Shown piece after piece: positions 8,201 through 15,998 of a stretch of DNA of 64,000 bases. Position 1 is the stretch's first letter, and every line of letters begins with the position of its first letter. The stretch comes from Paenibacillus sp. NAIST15-1 (GTDB lineage: Bacteria; Bacillota; Bacilli; Paenibacillales; Paenibacillaceae), in assembly GCF_001894745.1 (NCBI RefSeq), contig NZ_BBYF01000009.1, positions 124,001-188,000 of the forward strand, written 5' to 3'. Position numbers and translations under genes: made by a program. The notes below the pieces were generated by a model. That model was not told the origin of the DNA. It searched no databases and worked only from the letters and a program-made list of their open reading frames with translations.

Positions 8201-10371
8201 CGGAGCAGGTCATTACACTGAGCAAGGATGGCCAGGTCGTTACCATTAAGAACATCAAAATCGTAAGAGATTTTGAGCTCACGAAAGTAGATGCTGAAAA
8301 TAGATCTAAGCTTCTTGAAGACGCTGTGTTCAAGCTTCAGCGGTTTGATGGAGTCGGATATGCAGATGTCAATGGATATACGAACATACCTACGAAAAAG
8401 AACGGTAAGTTGAAACTGACGGATCTCCCTCCAGGTCAATATAAATTGGTCGAGGTTCAGGCTCCCGCTGGGTATAAGCAGGAAGCTAAAGAAATTCCAT
8501 TTACCATTGATGAAAACCAAACCGTACAAAAAACGGGGACTGTGACAAATAACCGAATCAAAGGCTCTGTTGAACTGACAAAGGTAGATGACGGCAAGCC
8601 TGCTTCACCTCTTGCTGGGGCTGAGTTCGAGATTCAAGATGCTAAGACAGGTAAAGTCGTACGCAGCAAGCTGATTACCGGAACAGACGGTAAGGTGAGC
8701 ACGGGCAACCTGGATATTGGAAGCTATCAATTTGTCGAGAAGGCTGCACCTAAGGGGTACAAGCTCATTACGACTCCATTGAAATTTGATATTACAGATG
8801 AGGGCAAGATTGAGCTCACATTTGTAAATGAAAAGCTTCCAGGTACATTGAAGCTGTTGAAGATCGAAACAGGTAAAGCAACCAAAGGGTTGAAAGGCGC
8901 TCAGTTCCGTCTCCTTGATGAGAACCAGCAGCCTCTCTTGGATAAGAACGGGAAGCCCTATCCAATTCAGACTACGGATAAGGATGGACTTATTCTGATT
9001 CCGAATTTGAAGGCGGGCACTTACTTTGTCGAAGAGACTAAAGCTCCAGTTGGCTATCTCATCGACAGCAAGCTGACCGAGTTCACGATTACGAGTGAGA
9101 AAGAAACGCTCGTTACTGTCGAGAATACTCTTGAGCCTCTTCCGGGCTCCTTGAAGCTCTTAAAAATTGAAACGGGCAAGAAAGATAAAGGGCTTGAAGG
9201 CGCTCAGTTCCGTCTTCTTGACGAGAACCAGCAGCCTCTTTTGGATAAGAACGGTAAGCCGTACCCAATTCAGACTACGGATAAGGATGGACTTATTCTG
9301 ATTCCGAATCTGAAGGCGGGCACTTACTTTGTCGAAGAGACTAAAGCTCCAGTTGGCTATCTCATCGACAGCAAGCTGACCGAGTTCACGATTACGAGTG
9401 AGAAAGAAACACTTGTTACTGTGGAGAACACTCGCGAACCTCTTCCGGGCTCCTTGAAGCTCTTGAAGATTGAAACGGGCAAGAAAGATAAAGGGCTTGA
9501 AGGCGCTCAGTTCCGTCTCCTTGACGAGAACCAGCAGCCTCTTTTGGATAAGAACGGTAAGCCGTACCCAATTCAGACTACGGATAAGGATGGACTTATT
9601 CTGATTCCGAATCTGAAGGCGGGCACTTACTTTGTTGAAGAGACTAAAGCTCCAGATGGTTATCTCATTGATGAAAAGCTGACGGAGTTTACGATTACGA
9701 GTGAGAAAGAAACACTCGTGACTGTCGAGAATACTCCGAAGCCTATCAAGCCAATTGATCCGGTTGACCCAATCGATCCTATTGATCCAGTCGATCCGGT
9801 TGACCCAATCAATCCTGTTGATCCGGTTAATCCGGTCGATCCATCACATCCTGGTGACAATTCGAAGGAACCGACCGAAAACGGCAATAAGGAACCGAGC
9901 AAACCTATCAATCCGGAAGAACCAAACAAGCCAGAAAAACCTGAAGATGATGGCAGCATTCCTGGCCACATCACAGAAGAAGGCTCTAATAAAGAGCCTG
10001 AGAAAGAAACGGGCAATGAAACAGGCGACAAGCCAAATAAAGAAACGGATTCAGGCAACGAAACTGGTGACTCTGGTAAAGAGTCCGATAAAACGGATGG
10101 CAAAGACTCCGGCGATGGCAAGGATAACAGCGCCACTGACAATGGGTCGAACGAGAAGTCCGAAAATAACGGAACATCGGATAAAGTAAAAGATAAGAGC
10201 ACAAGCAATAACATCACCAACCGTGAACAAAACCGGAAGCAAGATAAATCCGACAAAGTGCTGCCGAAAACAGGCGAAGACAGCCCGCTGCCTATGCAGC
10301 TTGCTGGACTGGCACTTGTCATGCTCGGATCCGTATTGTTCGCCATTCGCAAGAGATGGATGAAATCTTAA
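5215..10371 (+). CDS. LPXTG-anchored adhesin with six CnaB-type repeats
   Basis: A 1718-residue surface protein. Residues 1-30 are a signal peptide ending LVQA. Residues about 70-920 are repeated collagen-binding/SdrG-type beta domains, seen as recurring segments such as ITWTIDINYN..., and YRITYKTSL/YVLEYQSF. Six CnaB (SpaA-type prealbumin) modules follow from about residue 926 to 1507, each with the xKxD strand and the E(K/T)xAPxGY strand expected to form an intramolecular Lys-Asn isopeptide bond. Modules four to six (1208-1507) are almost identical. A (P-x-D) spacer (PIDPVDPIDPIDP), an acidic/Asn/Lys low-complexity wall-spanning stretch, LPKTG (1683-1687), a hydrophobic helix and RKRWMKS complete the sortase signal. 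It is family-typical of binding to extracellular matrix or surface polymers; the ligand is unknown. No sortase gene lies in the window. Confidence 0.92.
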   Translation: MNNLRKTLYGLLVVAIMLNLVLPPTLVQAYDGLPNQLFNTGDRNATSVTDLTYGKDPNNGQDPSSVTKVTYGAITDNILTSVSITDAKGNNISSIRPNLNEYVNIDYTWKLPAGHHYGAGSTFTFRLPDKFQLSAPIKNQPLNKGGIEYGTFDITPDGQVTFTFNEEIEDGQELIGDFFVWRYFDEKKFEGGTQQEITFDIQGDSSFEIPIHFNKNPNSKEITKRGTANRTINPTEIEWVVDFNTSEDIINNAIFTDMLPDGLEIDMSSITVHKLDVQLNGTVKEAEQVAYLPVREANGFKIELGNIQNAYRVKYKTKITKTEDKRYTNAVQITGDNHNPLTISSGVDVRFSKPLEKQSTGYDPYTQTINWKIEYNYNERDIDQAKAWIADVFDTKVQELNVDSFVVNEMSIDDNGKATVVRQLGKDEYTVVKTTDGFKLQFKNKVTKAYSIEYSTKSIDRVYENGKINNKVTMHDNTSKEASRDIYPVIFFKGHDDVNYANKTIGWYLTLNQDNKVMENVVVEDIFKTRGLTIDQKSLEDSLAVAGFTKDKDYTINYVVDPTNSRYHSGFKITFTTNITSSLVIRYQTKFDPVLNNASYTNSATLNWEEKGVSQKPITKEDTVTPDGYTKNNGNKRGSYDARTKEITWTIDINYNLHHIDKAVLRDFYTGEQTFVDGSLTVHELILSGGANGVQEGRITNDYTFEKKTENNKSGFELTFNNPIDKAYRITYKTSLNNQSVVKSYSNGATLEDKSTSNKVFDGSASVSPQYGDEYVSKTGVQGKGEQSDIAFWTVNINRSQSHIKAGSVLTDTLSASQKLVPESIKLYETTVSQNGTLTKASTPMDLEQVAELKVDGNKLTLTFKTELDKAYVLEYQSFIDADNGESLSNKVSFEGQSSGTVNGNESSSIKVEFAGAGGGASTSSRGELKIKKVDAATAAPLEGAKFGLYDKSGTILLQEAVTDQDGIATFTDLRFRQYKIKELAPPPGYLLPQKPEQVITLSKDGQVVTIKNIKIVRDFELTKVDAENRSKLLEDAVFKLQRFDGVGYADVNGYTNIPTKKNGKLKLTDLPPGQYKLVEVQAPAGYKQEAKEIPFTIDENQTVQKTGTVTNNRIKGSVELTKVDDGKPASPLAGAEFEIQDAKTGKVVRSKLITGTDGKVSTGNLDIGSYQFVEKAAPKGYKLITTPLKFDITDEGKIELTFVNEKLPGTLKLLKIETGKATKGLKGAQFRLLDENQQPLLDKNGKPYPIQTTDKDGLILIPNLKAGTYFVEETKAPVGYLIDSKLTEFTITSEKETLVTVENTLEPLPGSLKLLKIETGKKDKGLEGAQFRLLDENQQPLLDKNGKPYPIQTTDKDGLILIPNLKAGTYFVEETKAPVGYLIDSKLTEFTITSEKETLVTVENTREPLPGSLKLLKIETGKKDKGLEGAQFRLLDENQQPLLDKNGKPYPIQTTDKDGLILIPNLKAGTYFVEETKAPDGYLIDEKLTEFTITSEKETLVTVENTPKPIKPIDPVDPIDPIDPVDPVDPINPVDPVNPVDPSHPGDNSKEPTENGNKEPSKPINPEEPNKPEKPEDDGSIPGHITEEGSNKEPEKETGNETGDKPNKETDSGNETGDSGKESDKTDGKDSGDGKDNSATDNGSNEKSENNGTSDKVKDKSTSNNITNREQNRKQDKSDKVLPKTGEDSPLPMQLAGLALVMLGSVLFAIRKRWMKS
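8836..9738 (+). repeat. three tandem ~303-bp coding repeats (CnaB modules)
   Basis: Units span 8836-9138, 9139-9441 and 9442-9738. Long blocks are identical at the nucleotide level, including synonymous positions (for example the segment encoding QTTDKDGLILIPNLKAGTYF). Unit 1 differs mainly at its first 60 bp (KATKGLKG versus KDKGLEG), and unit 3 has PDGYLIDEK in place of PVGYLIDSK. Low synonymous divergence suggests recent duplication or ongoing gene conversion. Confidence 0.9.
9745..9855 (+). repeat. Pro-Asp short tandem coding repeat
   Basis: An array of degenerate 9- and 18-bp units encodes alternating PIDPVDP / PVNPVDP steps just after the last CnaB module. This is a spacer type often found before the wall-spanning region of LPXTG proteins and prone to length variation. 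Confidence 0.7.
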
Positions 10372-10387
10372 TAGCAGCTATTCCAGA

Positions 10388-10415
10388 CCGACCCCAACTT
10401 ATGGGGTCGGTTTTT
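10388..10415 (+). terminator. terminator after the adhesin gene
   Basis: Stem CCGACCCCA-actta-TGGGGTCGG followed by TTTTT, 16 bp past the adhesin stop. Confidence 0.9.
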
Positions 10416-10440
10416 CTATCCCCTTCCACCCAAAAGAGGA

Positions 10441-10469
10441 TTGATATTTCGGGCATGATCGAGTAAAGT
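10441..10469 (+). promoter_or_regulatory. sigma-A-like promoter of the GntR-ABC operon
   Basis: TTGATA (10441-10446), a 17-bp spacer, then TAAAGT (10464-10469). The operator palindrome begins 4 bp later, so a repressor bound there would overlap the transcription start. Confidence 0.55.
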
Positions 10470-10472
10470 AGT

Positions 10473-10517
10473 AACTGTGCATACTGTGTATCTATCTAAT
10501 ATACAGTATGCACAGTT
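10473..10517. promoter_or_regulatory. palindromic operator of the YtrA-type regulator
   Basis: Left arm AACTGTGCATACTGT (10473-10487) and right arm ACAGTATGCACAGTT (10503-10517) are perfect 15-base inverted repeats around a 15-bp AT-rich centre. The site lies between the promoter and the gntR start at 10538, where autorepression is expected. Known YtrA-type regulators bind dyads upstream of their own operon; that this protein binds here is inference. Confidence 0.75.
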
Positions 10518-10537
10518 TCGAGCAAAGAGGGTATTTT

Positions 10538-10921
10538 ATGAACATTATTATTAAGAACGTGTCCGACGTTCCCTTATATCAACAGATCAAGGATCAGATC
10601 AAAGACGCGATTCTGCGCGGCGATCTGAAGGAAGGCGAACTTCTACCCTCCATTCGCTCACTTGCGAACGATCTGCATGTCAGCGTACTAACGACCAAGC
10701 GCGTATACGCTGAGTTGGAGGAAGAAGGATTTATCATGACGAGGGCTGGGAAGGGCTCGTATGTGGCGCCAGAGAGCCAAGAGCTGCTAGCAGAGTCCAA
10801 GCGTCATCTCGTGGAATCGAAGCTCGCGGAGGCATGGCAGCTAGCCCGGACACTAGATATTCCGAAGGAAGAACTACGTGAAATGATGGAACTACTATTT
10901 GTAGAGGAGGATGAGCAATGA
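10538..10921 (+). CDS. GntR-family regulator, YtrA subfamily
   Basis: A 127-residue repressor with an N-terminal winged helix: VPLYQQIKDQIKDAILRGDLKEGELLPSIRSLANDLHVSVLTTKRVYAELEEEGFI is the canonical GntR signature. Only a short C-terminal dimerisation helix pair follows, as in YtrA, which controls ABC transporters. The start at ATG 10538 follows AAAGAGG; the ATG at 10508 lies inside the operator palindrome and lacks a ribosome binding site. The stop overlaps the next gene by ATGA, indicating translational coupling. Likely an autorepressor of the three-gene operon, perhaps induced by envelope stress (inference from the family). Confidence 0.88.
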   Translation: MNIIIKNVSDVPLYQQIKDQIKDAILRGDLKEGELLPSIRSLANDLHVSVLTTKRVYAELEEEGFIMTRAGKGSYVAPESQELLAESKRHLVESKLAEAWQLARTLDIPKEELREMMELLFVEEDEQ

Positions 10922-11784
10922 GCAATCTATTGGAAGTAACGAATGTTAACGTCCAATTTGAACACTTTCGTCTGAACAATATTAGCTTCGCCCTACAAGA
11001 AGGCTGTATTACTGGATTTATTGGAACGAACGGTTCAGGGAAGACGACGACCATTAAAGCCATTCTAGGACTCATTCAGAAGAACGGGGGCAGCGTTTCG
11101 TTTCTGGGGAAGGAAATGGACAAGCATGAGCGCGAGTTGAAAAACCGCATCGGCATCGTATTTGATGAAGGCTATTTCTATGATGATATGACGCTGTCGG
11201 AAATGAAGAGCATCATCGCTCCTGCCTATACGAACTGGGATGAAGCCATCTTCCAACGCTATATCCAGCGCTTCAATCTGCAGCTGAATCAGAAGATATC
11301 GACCTTATCCAAAGGCATGCGCATGAAATATGCAATTGCACTCGCCATGTCCCATCATGCCGATCTACTCATTATGGATGAGCCCACGAGCGGTCTTGAT
11401 CCCCTCATCCGGAATGAACTGATGGAGCTTCTATTGGAGTTCATGAACGAGGAAAGAAAGAGTGTCTTTTTCTCCACACATATTACGTCTGATTTAGAGA
11501 AGATCGCAGATACCCTGTTGATGATCGATCATGGGGACATCTTATTTCACGAAGACAAGGATGCATTGCTGGATTCACATGCCCTTGTGAAGGGAGACAA
11601 GAAGCTGCTGAATGAGCGCACAGAATCCCTCTTCTTATCTCTACAGGTTACCGCATACGGATTCGAAGGCATTACGCGCAGCATTCCCGAAGTGCGGCAG
11701 CTGATGGGCAACGTGCATATGGAGAAGCCGTCCATCGAGTCCATTATGCTGGCTTACATAGGAGGTCATCGACATGCTCATTAA
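10918..11784 (+). CDS. ABC transporter ATP-binding protein
   Basis: A 288-residue nucleotide-binding subunit. Walker A GTNGSGKTT, signature LSKGMRMK and Walker B LLIMDEPTSGLD are intact, and STHITSD supplies the switch His. The C-terminal extension (about 215-288) is typical of YtrB/CcmA-type subunits partnered with ABC-2 permeases. It overlaps gntR by 4 bp and the permease gene by 11 bp, so the three form one operon. It probably powers export of an antibiotic or lipid; the substrate is unknown. Confidence 0.9.
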   Translation: MSNLLEVTNVNVQFEHFRLNNISFALQEGCITGFIGTNGSGKTTTIKAILGLIQKNGGSVSFLGKEMDKHERELKNRIGIVFDEGYFYDDMTLSEMKSIIAPAYTNWDEAIFQRYIQRFNLQLNQKISTLSKGMRMKYAIALAMSHHADLLIMDEPTSGLDPLIRNELMELLLEFMNEERKSVFFSTHITSDLEKIADTLLMIDHGDILFHEDKDALLDSHALVKGDKKLLNERTESLFLSLQVTAYGFEGITRSIPEVRQLMGNVHMEKPSIESIMLAYIGGHRHAH

Positions 11785-12421
11785 TCTGGTCAAAAAAGAT
11801 CTCATCCTTACGAAAAAGTATTTGCTGGTCATGCTGCTATTCGCCATCGGTGGACCTCTATTTATATCTTATCGGATGCCGCTGAGCGGAAATGGAAACA
11901 TCAGCTTTCTTATTACCGTACTCTTTATGGAGTTTATTCTATTCAATACCGTGTCTGTATCGGAGGAAAAGTATAAGGGGGCCTCGCTGCTGTGTGCCAC
12001 TCCCTATACACGCAATGCGCTAGTCAAGGCTAAGTATCTGCTCGTTCTCACCATCTTTATTGTGAGTCTCGGCCTTTATACAATCACATCCCTTGTCGTT
12101 CCACAACTATTAAGCCGCTTGAGTGTCTTGGGCGTAGGGACGGCCTTGCTGCTCGTCAGCCTGTACTTGGGCGTGTTGATTCCGTTGCAGTACAAATATG
12201 GTTATGAAAAAACGAAGTTCATATCTATGATGATCATATTCGTGACTCCCTTCATCACTCCAGTGATCATGAAGTGGTACCAGTCTCGGCCTGTTTCCAT
12301 TTCGATCTCGCTTCCACTTCCACACGAGATTCAGCAGTGGATTCCATGTATCATTGCGCTTGCCATTGGCATCGTGTCGATGATGATATCAATTCGTATT
12401 TATGCAAGCAAGAACTTGTAA
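11774..12421 (+). CDS. ABC-2 type permease, 215 aa
   Basis: An integral membrane protein with about six hydrophobic helices (for example YLLVMLLFAIGGPLFI, FLITVLFMEFILFNTVSV, YLLVLTIFIVSLGLYTI, ALLLVSLYLGVLIPL, ISMMIIFVTPFITPVI and WIPCIIALAIGIVSMMI). The pattern SVSEEKYKGASLLCATPYTR...VKAKY is characteristic of ABC2_membrane_5-type permeases paired with GntR/ATPase genes. It is translationally coupled to the ATPase and is the last gene of the operon. Confidence 0.85.
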   Translation: MLINLVKKDLILTKKYLLVMLLFAIGGPLFISYRMPLSGNGNISFLITVLFMEFILFNTVSVSEEKYKGASLLCATPYTRNALVKAKYLLVLTIFIVSLGLYTITSLVVPQLLSRLSVLGVGTALLLVSLYLGVLIPLQYKYGYEKTKFISMMIIFVTPFITPVIMKWYQSRPVSISISLPLPHEIQQWIPCIIALAIGIVSMMISIRIYASKNL

Positions 12422-12632
12422 TTATCCGTACAAGTCGCAATCTAAGAAAGTAAACAATACATCTTAAGGCGAGGGATAATCCCCCGCCTTATGTCGTTCA
12501 TAAGCATGTGAACGTCTACCTCTTTTTATGGAAAAATAGTAATTTAGCCATCTGCCCTTCAGCGAGGAGCCACAACAATTCAATTCCCTTGTTCTTCAAT
12601 TTCTGCAGCAATCACCTGTATATTCATAAGGG

Positions 12633-12673
12633 AGGGCTGCCTAAAGGTCAGTAAGGTGACCTAGGGCAGCCCT
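12633..12673. terminator. long inverted repeat between convergent genes
   Basis: Arms AGGGCTGCCTAaAGGTCA and TGACCTAGGGCAGCCCT pair over 17 positions around a short loop. It sits between the ABC operon (+) and the hybrid kinase (-). No strong U-run follows on either strand, so it may be a bidirectional terminator or an RNA-stabilising hairpin. A weaker hairpin (AAGGCGAGGG/CCCCCGCCTT) lies at 12466-12490. Confidence 0.5.
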
Positions 12674-12702
12674 ATAAATCATTTCACAATATCAATCCAT
12701 TA

Positions 12703-15700
12703 TTATTTCGTCATAGCAAAGGATACACTCGTCCCCTCATTCACCTTACTGCGAATAACGAGACCCGCTCCATATAGCTGCTTCAATCGTCGGTCTGTAT
12801 TGAGCAGCCCAATTCCCCGCTTCTCAATCCCATGGAATTCAAGCAGAGTACCAACTCGATGAGCATCCATACCTACACCGTCGTCGCGAATCTCCACATG
12901 AACATACCGTTCATCCTGCGTAATCCTGATCCACACTGTGCCCCCACGAGCACGGCTTAGCACCCCATGTCGAATGGCATTCTCCACAAGCGGCTGGATT
13001 GTCAGTGGCGGAATCATCACCCGAATGTGCTGCTCCAGTTCCCAAATGACATTCAGTCTGTCCTCGAAGCGAGCATACTCGATAAATAAGTAGGAACGAA
13101 CGAGATCAAGCTCATGTTCAATCGGTACCAGCTTCGACGAGTTCAAGAAGTCGAAGCTGATTCTCAAGTAAGAGCTGAATGCCTCAATAAGGTCATTCAT
13201 CTTGTTCGTGTCGAAATCACTGAGCGCCGTAATCGTGTTCAATGTATTGAATAAGAAGTGAGGCTGGATCTGTGCCTGCAAATAAGCAGCCTCCATGCGC
13301 AAGCGATCGTTCACTGCCTGCTTCAACTCCGTCAGCGCCTGTACGCGGGAGCGCAGTTCCATAGCATCAACAGGCTTCGTTACATAATCATTTGCACCCG
13401 CCAAAAATCCCGAGTGCACATCCTCCGCGTTGCTTCGCGCAGTTAGGAGCAGAATAGGCAATTCCAGAATCGTAAAGCGTTCGCGAATGAGACGAGTTAA
13501 CTCGTAACCGGACATATGGGGCATCATGACATCCGTAATGATCAAGTCCCACTTGGCTGCATCCAGCTTGCTTAAGGCCTCTTTGCCGCTCGTTGCTCTC
13601 ACAACCTCATATTGATCGCTGGACAAGATGTCCCCCAGTATTTTTAAATTCACGCGATCATCATCAACAATCAATACCATTGGCTTATACAGGGCCGAGG
13701 CCGCCTGCTGCTGCACCACATGAAACTCGTCAGAGATCATGCTCACCTCGCTTGCAGCCTGAGCAGATACAAGCGCCTCTATCTGGTTCTCCTCCTGCAC
13801 AAGCGGAATGGTATCCAGTTCGGCCAATTGCAGGGTGAAGGAAAATACAGAGCCCTTCCCCAGTTCCGATTCCACATCCAATCTTCCACCATGCAGCTGC
13901 ACCATTTGCTCACAAATGCGAAGTCCAAGTCCGATTCCCCCAGCACTTGTATTCGTATCCGCAGTTCCTTGCTCATAAGCATGGAATGCCCGCTCCTGCA
14001 GTTCCTTATTCATGCCAATGCCTGTGTCAGCAACAGAGATACAGGCCAGTCCTTCTCGAACCTCTGCGGAAATCGTTATTGAGCCCTCGTCCGTGAACTT
14101 GATTGCATTATGCACAAGATTGGACAAAACTTGAACTAATCGCTTCTCATCCGCTATAACAGGCGGAAATGTATCTGGTATCGCCATAACCAGCTGAATT
14201 GGCTTGCCCTCCATCATGAAACGCAGCATGTCCAGCACGCCAGATGCCACCGACTGCACATGAAGCGGAGTGCAATATAAAATGACTTTCCCTTCCCGAA
14301 GCTGTGCCAAGTCAAGTAAATCATTAATGGTATGCGACATTCGGCGACTGATCGTAATAAGCAGTTCCATATCTTCCCTGCTCTTCTCATCCATCAGTTC
14401 CTTCTCCCGTGTGACGACGGACTGCGCAATATTGATGACACCGTGCAGCGGCGTACGCAATTCATGCGACGTGTTTGCCAAGAATAGATCCTTCTTCTCG
14501 TCAGCCTCCCGCAACTGCTCGTTCAATTTTGAATTCTCTTCAGCATTGCGGAAATATCCCTTGAACCAATACGCCGAAAATCCAACAATCGAAGCGATGA
14601 TGTTGATCGGATAGTAAATCATATTTTTCGTTCCGCTATAAATAAAGACACTCCAAGTAACCCCCGACATGACACTGACAGCCGCAAGCAGCAAAATATA
14701 AGCTTCCCTGCGATTTTGATAGACCATCTGCATAATCAGGGATGATAGCCAAATTATCGGGAAGAGATAAAGCACGCTGAAAATCTTATAGGCCGTCGTG
14801 AAGAAAATATACGGTGCAGGGGCAACAAGTGTAAATGCTGTAAACATAACTAAGAAGCCCGTATATCCGTAGAACAGCTTACCGCGCCGTGTAAATCCGG
14901 AAAAGTTCCTTCCCATAATCATCATGAAGCAGGCATGCCACAAATAAGCAAGAATCTTGATTCGAAGCGCCCAGGTATAATTGATTGGAAGCCATAACAG
15001 CAGGATCGAATCATTGTCAGCGATGACTAATGTACCTGTCATTGTCATTAATAACCCGAAAATAATAAACGTCTTCTCTCTCGGATTAAAGCAATATAAA
15101 ATGATGGCATATAGGCCATGCAGCATCAAAATGATAAAGGTAGCTAGTTGAAAACCGATGGAATACCAGCGTTGAAATCCAACTGCAGCCTCCGTTCCGA
15201 ATCTTACAGAGCGAACGATGCCTCCTTTATAGGGACTGTCGAAGTTGGAGACCTGAAGCAGAACCTCGATAACGCCTTGATCCTCTGCCTCGACCTCATA
15301 AGAAGCGGTAAATGATGACTGAACGGGTCGATACGACTCCACATCGGTGGCCACTACCCCCGATTTCGCACTGATCTGTCCATTGATGAGAAAAACGTTG
15401 GCAGCTTGAATTTCTCTTATCCAAAACGTGTAGGGTTGACTTACCGTCTGATCAACCAATATACGAAGCCGGTACGTCCCATAACCATATGAATTGCTTT
15501 TATGCTGCTGCCAACCTTCCCTCCAATCTCCGGGAACCTGAACATAGCTCGATTGGCCTTGGAACTGACGCAGCTCATTTTCATTAGATAGGAATGCATC
15601 CGGATAGAACTCCCACTGGCCATCCAAATATACGGTATGCCTGTTATCCAGCTTCATGCCGCGCATATCAGCTACCCCATTAGCCACCTGGACATGCTGA

Positions 15701-15795
15701 GATGCTTCCAGAGTAATAAGCCATGTTACGTGAATACTGGCAAGCAAAAGCACGAACAATAACGTGCTCACAATGACTTTTTTCTTGTTCATCAT
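12703..15795 (-). CDS. 7TMR-DISM hybrid histidine kinase with a second LytS-type kinase module
   Basis: About 1030 residues, with ATG at 15795; an upstream TTG at 15906 would add 37 residues but has no convincing ribosome binding site. From the N-terminus: a membrane anchor, an extracellular jelly-roll domain (7TMR-DISM/galactose-binding-like, QWEFYPD...VPGDW...GYGTYRLRI), seven membrane helices (about 200-420), a HisKA box TSHELRTPLHG, a HATPase (SNLVHNAIKF, DTGIGM, GGIGLGL), a receiver (VDDD, TDVMMP, VTKPV), then a LytS-type His_kinase (QIQPHFLFNTLNT) with its own HATPase (PLVENAIRHG, DDGVGM, GIGLLNTDRRL). Known relatives pair with BTAD or LytTR regulators. The BTAD regulator at 3737-4912 is the nearest candidate partner (inference). 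Confidence 0.9.
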   Translation of the reverse strand: MMNKKKVIVSTLLFVLLLASIHVTWLITLEASQHVQVANGVADMRGMKLDNRHTVYLDGQWEFYPDAFLSNENELRQFQGQSSYVQVPGDWREGWQQHKSNSYGYGTYRLRILVDQTVSQPYTFWIREIQAANVFLINGQISAKSGVVATDVESYRPVQSSFTASYEVEAEDQGVIEVLLQVSNFDSPYKGGIVRSVRFGTEAAVGFQRWYSIGFQLATFIILMLHGLYAIILYCFNPREKTFIIFGLLMTMTGTLVIADNDSILLLWLPINYTWALRIKILAYLWHACFMMIMGRNFSGFTRRGKLFYGYTGFLVMFTAFTLVAPAPYIFFTTAYKIFSVLYLFPIIWLSSLIMQMVYQNRREAYILLLAAVSVMSGVTWSVFIYSGTKNMIYYPINIIASIVGFSAYWFKGYFRNAEENSKLNEQLREADEKKDLFLANTSHELRTPLHGVINIAQSVVTREKELMDEKSREDMELLITISRRMSHTINDLLDLAQLREGKVILYCTPLHVQSVASGVLDMLRFMMEGKPIQLVMAIPDTFPPVIADEKRLVQVLSNLVHNAIKFTDEGSITISAEVREGLACISVADTGIGMNKELQERAFHAYEQGTADTNTSAGGIGLGLRICEQMVQLHGGRLDVESELGKGSVFSFTLQLAELDTIPLVQEENQIEALVSAQAASEVSMISDEFHVVQQQAASALYKPMVLIVDDDRVNLKILGDILSSDQYEVVRATSGKEALSKLDAAKWDLIITDVMMPHMSGYELTRLIRERFTILELPILLLTARSNAEDVHSGFLAGANDYVTKPVDAMELRSRVQALTELKQAVNDRLRMEAAYLQAQIQPHFLFNTLNTITALSDFDTNKMNDLIEAFSSYLRISFDFLNSSKLVPIEHELDLVRSYLFIEYARFEDRLNVIWELEQHIRVMIPPLTIQPLVENAIRHGVLSRARGGTVWIRITQDERYVHVEIRDDGVGMDAHRVGTLLEFHGIEKRGIGLLNTDRRLKQLYGAGLVIRSKVNEGTSVSFAMTK

Positions 15796-15998
15796 TCTAT
15801 GAAATTTCGACAGCAATCTTCTTTTTCCTGCACGTTGGAATCCTCGCCCATTTTCAATGTTTGCTAATAAAAAGGCGAAGAGCTCTTCGCCCCTCGCCTC
15901 ATACAATCGTACCTATCATCGTTCTTCCAGCATTATTTCCCTATCTAATATTCCCTATCTATTCCCCGTCTATTACTCTATCGACTATCACTCATCTG

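Noticed and set aside
8836..9738. CRISPR-like array
   Set aside because: The repeats are 303-bp coding units in frame, not short repeats with spacers. No CRISPR array or cas gene was found in the window.
9660..10352. 230-codon minus-strand frame rich in Ser/Leu/Gly
   Set aside because: Mirror of the Pro-Asp and low-complexity part of the adhesin gene; no initiation signal.
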